Shown: one piece after another, positions 58,826-64,000 of the stretch
Layout: each line of letters begins with the position of its first letter
How positions within the stretch are numbered: position 1 is the stretch's first letter
Origin: an uncultured Psychroserpens sp.
Lineage (GTDB): Bacteria; Bacteroidota; Bacteroidia; Flavobacteriales; Flavobacteriaceae
Length of the DNA stretch: 64,000 nt
Assembly: GCF_947500255.1 (NCBI RefSeq)
Contig: NZ_CANMRL010000002.1
Location: forward strand, 248,001 to 312,000
Direction: 5' to 3'
Notes under the pieces: model-generated
What the model saw: the letters and a program-made list of their open reading frames with translations, nothing else
Database searches by the model: none
What the model was told of the DNA's origin: nothing
Program-made: the position numbers and the translations under genes

Positions 58826-59350
58826 TTATTTTATTTTAAATCCTTCTAATTCCGTTTTCAATATATTGAAAGCACTATAGATACGATACTCAACCACTTT
58901 TCTAGTAACACCAAGAAAATCGGCAATTTCACTATGCTTCTTCCCTTCTACTTTATTTAATAGAAAAGCAACACGCTGCTCTTCAGTTAAACTTTCCAAT
59001 ACCTTTTTATAACGCTGAAGAAATTGTTCCTGCTCTAAAACAAATTCTGGCGTCTCATTTGTATGTGATTTTGGGGCATTTTTTTGATGATTGAGTACCA
59101 CTTTTTGATGTTTAATATCATTAAGCACCATATTATTGGCAACAGTAAATAAAAAAGATTTTGCTTTACTTAAAGTTACCTTTTTACAGTTATCCCAAAG
59201 TTTAATAAAAGCGTCTTGAGCTTTATCACTTGGATTAAATTGTTCTCCATATTTATAATACAAAAAATCATGTAGATCTTTTGAATATGTATTATACACA
59301 TATTCAAAAACTTTAGCTTCACAAATGTCTTCGTTAAGATCTCTAGACAA
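58826..59350 (-). CDS. FecI-like RNA polymerase sigma factor
   Basis: 174 residues. Region 2 YNTYSKDLHDFLYYKYGEQFNPSDKAQDAFIKLWDNC; region 4 LTEEQRVAFLLNKVEGKKHSEIADFLGVTRKVVEYRIYSAFNIL. The family is found with FecR/TonB receptors in Bacteroidota. It starts the three-gene unit; 46 bases separate it from fecR. Confidence 0.94.
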   Translation of the reverse strand: MSRDLNEDICEAKVFEYVYNTYSKDLHDFLYYKYGEQFNPSDKAQDAFIKLWDNCKKVTLSKAKSFLFTVANNMVLNDIKHQKVVLNHQKNAPKSHTNETPEFVLEQEQFLQRYKKVLESLTEEQRVAFLLNKVEGKKHSEIADFLGVTRKVVEYRIYSAFNILKTELEGFKIK

Positions 59351-59464
59351 GGAGTTTTGTTTTAGTTTTTAAAGGTAAATAAAAATTTATTTTAAAATCT
59401 CAGGAGTTTTCAAACTTGAGTTGTTATATATTAAATTGCATTAGAAATATACAAATGCAAAATT

Positions 59465-60541
59465 ATGAAAGCAACAATTAGATTCATATTAGTTTTTATT
59501 TTTTCTTCAATGATGATATTAACATCATGTAGAAAAGAAGAAACGGAGTTTATTGAGACTCCTCCAGAAGATGTCTTACAGCCAAATTCTTTAGTCGCTA
59601 ATTTGTTACAACGTACAGCTTCAAATGACGGTTCTAACGATAATATTTTAGATCTCGCTAATTGTTTTAATATCAAATTACCAGTTAACGTTACAGCAAA
59701 TTCAATAGATGTGGAAATCACTAATGAGAATGACTATTATTTAGTTGAAACCATTTTTGATGAGGATTATGATGACATAGACGCTTTAGAAATTAATTTT
59801 CCTATTACTATAGTTAATTCAGATTATACTGAAGTTTCTATTAATTCTATGAGTGAATTAAATGCCAACGCAAGCAATTGTAATGGCGAAAATATAAGTG
59901 ATAACGATATAGAGTGTATCGATTTTGTGTATCCATTTACAGCTTCAAAATTCAATCCGCTTAACGAGTTAATTTCTACAGAAACATTTACTAACGACAA
60001 CGAACTCTATGATTATATAGAAGCAATAACTCCAGATGACATTACGAGTATAGATTTCCCGATTTCGGTTGTACTTTCTGATGATTCGCAAATGACAATA
60101 AACTCTCTAACCGAACTTGAAAATATTATTACTAATGAACAAAATTCATGTGATGAGGATGATGACTATGACTATAATGATGACGATTGCAATCACTGCA
60201 CTCAAGAATTATTAGAAGACTTTCTAACGGGTTGCCAAGATTGGTTTACAGATAAAGTAAGACAAGATAATACAGACTATAATGATGTATATGATGGTTA
60301 CGATTTCAATTTCTTTGAAGACGGTACAATTACTGTATTTTGGAATATGACTTCGGCAAATGGCACTTGGTCTACTCAAGGCACAGGAAATAATATGTCA
60401 GTTCTTATTAATATTCCTGCACTCACATTTTGTAATAATAATTGGAGTCTTCAAGAGATAATTAATGATAATGGTTTAAATAAAATCGATCTTAGACTTA
60501 ATGAAGAAGATCGGTTACGATATAGAAATACTTGTAATTAA
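59465..60541 (+). CDS. Acidic lipoprotein of unknown function
   Basis: 358 residues, lipoprotein signal MMILTSCRKEE. Two related segments (about residues 75-130 and 150-230) share INFPITIVNSDYTEVSINSMSEL and IDFPISVVLSDDSQMTINSLTEL, an internal duplication. An Asp-rich stretch (DEDDDYDYNDDDCNHC, ~236-251) with two Cys follows, then a C-terminal strand-rich region (FFEDGTITVFWNMTSANGTW). The Asp run suggests divalent-cation binding. No family recognised. It is divergent from the FecI-like gene. Confidence 0.85.
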   Translation: MKATIRFILVFIFSSMMILTSCRKEETEFIETPPEDVLQPNSLVANLLQRTASNDGSNDNILDLANCFNIKLPVNVTANSIDVEITNENDYYLVETIFDEDYDDIDALEINFPITIVNSDYTEVSINSMSELNANASNCNGENISDNDIECIDFVYPFTASKFNPLNELISTETFTNDNELYDYIEAITPDDITSIDFPISVVLSDDSQMTINSLTELENIITNEQNSCDEDDDYDYNDDDCNHCTQELLEDFLTGCQDWFTDKVRQDNTDYNDVYDGYDFNFFEDGTITVFWNMTSANGTWSTQGTGNNMSVLINIPALTFCNNNWSLQEIINDNGLNKIDLRLNEEDRLRYRNTCN

Positions 60542-60667
60542 CATATAACTGAAAAAGAAAAATTAAAAGGGTGATGATTCATAATTAGGGATTATAAATT
60601 GTTAAGATTAAGCTGCTTTAACTCATACCTGTTGAAGCAGTTTATACCCAATCAAAAAAAAGTAACC

Positions 60668-61048
60668 ATGCGCAATCGAATTATCATTCTCATCATTTTA
60701 GTTATTGGAATTATAATAGGCTATAATTACATCTATCAAGATCATAGAGACATAGAAAGTGAGGTTGCTAAATATGAAATAACAAGTGAAGATATTACTT
60801 CAAGTTTTTCAAAAAACCCTACTGAAGCTGAAACTAAATATCTCAATACTACCATTGAGGTTGCAGGTAAAATTTCTGAGAGCGATAATACTTCAATCAC
60901 ATTAGATGACAAAGTATTTTGTCAGTTTACAAATAACATTCAAAATGCGGTTAAAGTAGATTCTAAAATAAGAATAAAAGGACGTGTTATTGGTTACGAC
61001 GATCTTTTAGAACAAGTTAAATTAGACCAATGCAGTATTTTAAATTAA
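60668..61048 (+). CDS. Membrane-anchored OB-fold protein (tRNA_anti-like)
   Basis: 126 residues from the ATG at 60668, which gives an N-terminal anchor (IIILIILVIGIIIGYNY). The C-terminal ~70 residues fit the OB-fold tRNA_anti-like family: NTTIEVAGKISESDNTSITLDDKVFCQFTN and DSKIRIKGRVIGYDDLLEQVKLDQCSI. Members have no known reaction. It may be the first gene of the cluster to 63781. Confidence 0.85.
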   Translation: MRNRIIILIILVIGIIIGYNYIYQDHRDIESEVAKYEITSEDITSSFSKNPTEAETKYLNTTIEVAGKISESDNTSITLDDKVFCQFTNNIQNAVKVDSKIRIKGRVIGYDDLLEQVKLDQCSILN

Positions 61049-61071
61049 TAAATCACTAACAACAAATTATT

Positions 61072-61836
61072 ATGAAAACAAATTACTTTTTTACGACTAT
61101 TTTCACGCTTCTATTTTCAGTGCTTATAGGTCAACACACTTATGCTCAAATTAAAATTTTATCGGTAGATCCTGCTGGAGATACGGTTACCATGAAAAAT
61201 TTTGGTGGCTCAACAGTCGATATTGCGTCTTATAGATTGTGCTCACTTTTCTCTTATAGAACCTTATCCAGTCAAACAACTGTAGTTAATGGTTCGTTAA
61301 ACTTAGCTGCAAATGCAGAAGTAACAGTATCTGCACCAAACTTTTTAAGCTTAAGCACATCTGCTGCCGACTTAGGATTATATCTACCTACAGGTAATTT
61401 TTCACAACCTACAAGTATGGTTGATTTTATGCAATGGGGAGCTGGAGGTCTCGGACGCGAGAATGTAGCTGTCTCAAAGGGAATTTGGACTGCTGGAACT
61501 TTTGTAAATGTAGCACCTCCATATGCATTTACTGGAAATGCAACAGATTTTGGTGTAAATTTTTGGGATACGCTTTTAAGTGTGGACGATTTTGAAACGT
61601 CTAGTTTTGATGTGTTCCCAAATCCAACAAGTTCTATTTTACATATTGAACTCACTTCTGGAGCTTCTGGCTTAACATATCAGGTGTTTGATATTCTAGG
61701 AAAGCAGATTGCAGCTGAAACTTTAGGAGCTGAAAATTTGTCTCAAATTGATGTATCTAACTGGAACAGTGGACTGTACCTTATTAAGCTTTCAAACGGA
61801 GATAAAACAGAAACAAAACGCTTTATCAAACAATAA
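61072..61836 (+). CDS. Secreted lamin-tail-like protein with T9SS type A sorting domain
   Basis: 254 residues, signal peptide ending YAQI (~27). Residues ~27-165 form a lamin-tail-domain-like beta-sandwich (IKILSVDPAGDTVTMKNFGGSTVDIASYRLCS, LAANAEVTV, MVDFMQWGAGG). The C-terminal ~80 residues are a type IX secretion sorting domain: DVFPNPTSSILHIEL, YQVFDILGKQI, IDVSNWNSGLYLIKLSNGDKTETKRFIKQ. It would be exported across the outer membrane and attached to the surface. Confidence 0.92.
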   Translation: MKTNYFFTTIFTLLFSVLIGQHTYAQIKILSVDPAGDTVTMKNFGGSTVDIASYRLCSLFSYRTLSSQTTVVNGSLNLAANAEVTVSAPNFLSLSTSAADLGLYLPTGNFSQPTSMVDFMQWGAGGLGRENVAVSKGIWTAGTFVNVAPPYAFTGNATDFGVNFWDTLLSVDDFETSSFDVFPNPTSSILHIELTSGASGLTYQVFDILGKQIAAETLGAENLSQIDVSNWNSGLYLIKLSNGDKTETKRFIKQ

Positions 61837-61848
61837 AGCAATAATCAT

Positions 61849-61880
61849 AAAGCCAAATGCATCACGTATTTGGCTTTAAA
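61849..61880 (+). terminator. Terminator-like hairpin
   Basis: AAAGCCAAAT and ATTTGGCTTT form a perfect 10-bp stem around a nine-base loop just after the T9SS-protein stop. The T tract is short, so efficiency is uncertain. Confidence 0.65.
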
Positions 61881-61910
61881 TAAAACACTATGCAATGAAT
61901 TTCTTAGTAA

Positions 61911-61932
61911 TTCGGCATTTTTAAATGCCGGA
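61911..61932 (+). other. Compact hairpin upstream of the DUF5777 gene
   Basis: GGCATTT-TT-AAATGCC is a perfect stem with a two-base loop, ~65 bases before the ATG at 61996, with no T tract after it. Possibly an RNA leader element or a second terminator remnant; function unknown. Confidence 0.4.
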
Positions 61933-61995
61933 ATACGATGTATTAAAAACTAAAACAGGCCAACAAAACCAACTTAACATTTTAAACGATTGACT

Positions 61996-62844
61996 ATGAA
62001 AAATTTATTCATACTAATATTCCTTGTCCCAATTTTAACGGTAGCTCAAGATGATTTACTAAATGAAATTGATACTGAAGACACTAATAATGACTACGCT
62101 ACAGCTGCATTTAAAGGTTTAAAAGTTGTTAATTTTGAATCTACAAAACTTGTAGCAAAACAAGAATTCACACTTATTGTATCACATAGATTTGGAAGTA
62201 TTGAAAACGGGTTTGACAGTTTTTTTGGTTTAGATGATGCAGTAACACGACTAAACTTTGTCTATGGTATTTCAGATGGTTTTAATGTTGGTGTTTCACG
62301 TAGCTCTTTTCAAAAAATTTACCAAGCCTCTGTCAAGTATAGACTATTAAGGCAACAGGAAAATGGATGTCCTTTTACAATTGTTGGATTTAATGCTGTT
62401 CTTATTAATACTGCTCTTGAAAAAGATAATTTACCAAAGTTAGAATTTATAGACCGTTTAGGATATACAACGCAACTTATTATATCTCGTAAAGTAAATA
62501 CCAACTTTTCAGTAGAGTTGGCACCTACTTTCTTTCATGACAATTATGTACAGCAAAATAATCAGGATAATTCCCAGTTCGCTTTAGGACTAGGAACACG
62601 CTATAAGCTATCAAAACGCTGGTCTATTAATGCTGATTATGGCTGGCATCTCAATAGAGCAGATAATTCACCTTTCAAGAACCCATTATCTATTGGTTTC
62701 GATTTGGAAACAGGAGGACATGTATTTCAAATGCATTTCTCAAATGCTCAAGCCATGAATGCTAATGGATTTTTAGGGCAAGCTACAGGTGATTGGACCG
62801 ATGGCAATATTTATTTTGGCTTTAATCTAAGTCGTATATTTTAA
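61996..62844 (+). CDS. DUF5777 family outer-membrane-like protein
   Basis: 282 residues, signal peptide ending ILTVAQD. Typical DUF5777 start: ATAAFKGLKVVNFESTKLVAKQEFTLIVSHRFGSIENGFDSFFGLDDAVTRLNFVYGISDGFNVGVSRSS, then strand repeats to GNIYFGFNLSRIF with a C-terminal Phe, as in beta-barrels. Such proteins are often found with YceI and cytochrome-like genes in Bacteroidota, as here. Reaction unknown. Confidence 0.9.
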   Translation: MKNLFILIFLVPILTVAQDDLLNEIDTEDTNNDYATAAFKGLKVVNFESTKLVAKQEFTLIVSHRFGSIENGFDSFFGLDDAVTRLNFVYGISDGFNVGVSRSSFQKIYQASVKYRLLRQQENGCPFTIVGFNAVLINTALEKDNLPKLEFIDRLGYTTQLIISRKVNTNFSVELAPTFFHDNYVQQNNQDNSQFALGLGTRYKLSKRWSINADYGWHLNRADNSPFKNPLSIGFDLETGGHVFQMHFSNAQAMNANGFLGQATGDWTDGNIYFGFNLSRIF

Positions 62845-62862
62845 ACTAAAAAAATTAAACAA

Positions 62863-63225
62863 ATGAAATATCCACATAAACTTTGCATTATATGCATTTT
62901 AATATGCTTTAGTTGCAGTAACACAAGTGAAGAGGACTTGATAGATGCTACACCAATTCCTACAACAGTCACCTATATTGATAATGTAAAATCTATTATT
63001 GATAATAACTGCATATCCTGTCATAGTAATCCTCCAATTAATGGCGCTCCAATTTCATTGGTCACATTTGACAATGTAAAAAGTGCTGTTGAAAACAATG
63101 GTTTAATTGATCGCATCTCGTCTAATGATCAAGGTTTTTTAATGCCTTTTGGAGGGCCACGTTTACCACAAACCCTAATAGACCTTGTCGTGCAATGGGA
63201 AGCCGATGGATTACTTGAAGAATAA
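62863..63225 (+). CDS. Cytochrome-c-like lipoprotein
   Basis: 120 residues, lipobox ICFSCSNTS. One haem c motif, NNCISCHSNPPINGAPISL (CxxCH), with IDNVKSIIDNNC before it and FLMPFGGPRLPQTLIDLVVQWEADG after it; Met in FLMPFGG is the likely sixth ligand. Small, periplasm-facing, probably an electron carrier in the YceI/DUF5777 cluster. 18 bases after the DUF5777 gene. Confidence 0.9.
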   Translation: MKYPHKLCIICILICFSCSNTSEEDLIDATPIPTTVTYIDNVKSIIDNNCISCHSNPPINGAPISLVTFDNVKSAVENNGLIDRISSNDQGFLMPFGGPRLPQTLIDLVVQWEADGLLEE

Positions 63226-63244
63226 ACATAAAATCTATTACAAA

Positions 63245-63781
63245 ATGAAAAAAATCATATATCTAGTTGCTCTTGTCTGTATAAATATGACAGCACAAAA
63301 TAAGTTTATCACAAAAACTGGAGTTATCAATTTTGAAGCATCTGTACCTTCTTTTGAGGAAGTCGCTGCAAAGAATAATTCAGTAACCGCAATTATTAAT
63401 ACTGAAAATGGAGAGTTTGCGGCTTTGGCCTTAGTGAAAGGGTTTCGATTCAAGAATGCTCTAATGGAAGAACATTTCAATGAAAATTATGCAGAGTCTG
63501 ATCAATTTCCGAAAGCAACTTTTAAAGGAAAAATTGATAATTTCGATTTAAAAAAAGACACTTCTACTTATAATATTGAAGGTTCTTTAACTTTTCACGG
63601 AAAAACGAAGGTCTTGAAAGATCTAGCAGTAACTATTAATATTAAAGAGAATACAATAATCATGAATGGAAAGTTTGTTGCCAAAGCATCAGATTTTGAT
63701 ATCGATATCCCAAAAATTGTAAGTAATAAAATTGCGGAAGATGTAATGGTATCTTTTGAATTTGAGCTAAACAAAAAATAA
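63245..63781 (+). CDS. YceI family protein
   Basis: 178 residues from the ATG at 63245 (open frame begins earlier, inside the preceding gene), giving a signal peptide ending NMTAQN. YceI lipocalin-like pattern: KTGVINFEASVPSFEEVAAKNNSVTAIINTENGEF, FKNALMEEHFNENYAESDQFPKATFKGKI, YNIEGSLTFHGKTKVLKDLAV. YceI proteins bind isoprenoids or quinone-like lipids in the periplasm, which would fit with a neighbouring c-type cytochrome. Confidence 0.93.
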   Translation: MKKIIYLVALVCINMTAQNKFITKTGVINFEASVPSFEEVAAKNNSVTAIINTENGEFAALALVKGFRFKNALMEEHFNENYAESDQFPKATFKGKIDNFDLKKDTSTYNIEGSLTFHGKTKVLKDLAVTINIKENTIIMNGKFVAKASDFDIDIPKIVSNKIAEDVMVSFEFELNKK

Positions 63782-63782
63782 A

Positions 63783-63803
63783 GGCCATCGTTTTAGGATG
63801 GCC
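63783..63803. terminator. Bidirectional terminator-like hairpin
   Basis: GGCCATC and GATGGCC form a perfect 7-bp stem between two convergent genes. On the minus strand it is followed by TTTATTTTTTG, a good T tract; on the plus strand the following AATTCAT is weak. Confidence 0.7.
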
Positions 63804-63831
63804 AATTCATAAATATTTTAGTTGGTCATAT

Positions 63832-64000
63832 TTATTGCTTGATAAATCGTTTGGTTTGGGTAACATCATCACTTGTAACTCTAACAATATAAACGCCAGT
63901 ATTCCATTTACTAACATCTATAGATAAGTTTTGGATACCACTTATTTCTTTTTCAATAACTTTTTTACCTAGTAAATCAAATACTCTAAGTGTTGCATTT
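63832..64000 (-). CDS. T9SS type A sorting domain, C-terminal part of a larger protein
   Basis: The minus-strand frame is open from the right edge to a TAA at 63832-63834. Its 56 residues read LRVFDLLGKKVIEKEISG, LSIDVSKWNTGVYIVRV, TKRFIKQ, the ending of a type IX secretion sorting domain and very like the end of the 61072 gene product. The rest of the protein, including its catalytic or binding domain, lies outside the window. Confidence 0.88.
   Translation of the reverse strand, partial: NATLRVFDLLGKKVIEKEISGIQNLSIDVSKWNTGVYIVRVTSDDVTQTKRFIKQ

Noticed and set aside
1-64000. tRNA or rRNA genes
   Set aside because: No cloverleaf with a T-loop GTTCRANYC and matching arms, and no rRNA segment, was found on either strand by eye.

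Overview
The window is typical low-GC Flavobacteriaceae (Bacteroidota) chromosome. The evidence is type IX secretion C-terminal sorting domains, TonB-dependent receptors with FecI/FecR, DUF4252 and DUF5777 proteins, TAnnTTTG-type promoters and weak ribosome binding sites. No tRNA, rRNA, CRISPR array, transposase or recombinase gene is visible.

Bases 1-3160 hold an ECF sigma factor with a membrane partner, divergent from a DUF6249 gene. The divergent promoters carry the same GTAACC-N16-CGTC motif in both directions. A carboxypeptidase-regulatory-like secreted protein and a DoxX protein follow.

Bases ~3195-27705 are the unusual part. About 24 kb is built of one to four unrelated accessory genes per unit, separated by about 20 copies (100-250 bp) of one repeat family, all in the same orientation. 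Each full copy has a left arm (ACAACGTGTATA-like), an internal hairpin, a conserved TTTTCTTTTGCTAACTTAGT block and a right arm (CCATACACGAACACGTTGT). The arms are imperfectly complementary, with extra bases in the right arm. At several units the bases just inside the two ends are complementary to each other and specific to that unit (10 of 10 for the first). This is the R'/R'' logic of integron gene cassettes, but the motif is not canonical attC and no integrase gene lies in the window. Cargo includes GNAT acetyltransferases, VOC proteins, DUF2971, DUF1348, DUF1905, DUF2200, DUF6624, a PAP2 phosphatase on the opposite strand, a beta-lactamase-fold protein, an MltG paralogue, a Crp/alcohol dehydrogenase/ZIP unit and an AraC/NmrA unit. 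Repeat copies are best preserved on the left and decay to the right. I regard this array as the candidate undescribed system.

Bases 28370-48300 return to ordinary chromosome: a MarR regulator with a 24-bp palindrome over its promoter and an S41 peptidase, a cupin, aminopeptidase P, gcvT, an epimerase-like protein, a pterin dehydratase, a Prc-type protease, yebC, a glycosyltransferase, a haem-binding protein, purB, and a sigma/DUF4252 operon divergent from an S41 lipoprotein.

Bases 48310-64000 hold a LOV-like PAS protein lacking the photoactive cysteine, a vitamin B12 uptake locus (riboswitch-controlled TonB receptor divergent from btuF-btuC-btuD), rmuC, a FecI/FecR/TonB-receptor operon, a secreted-protein cluster (lamin-tail-like T9SS protein, DUF5777, cytochrome-like lipoprotein, YceI) and the tail of a T9SS-sorted protein running off the right edge.
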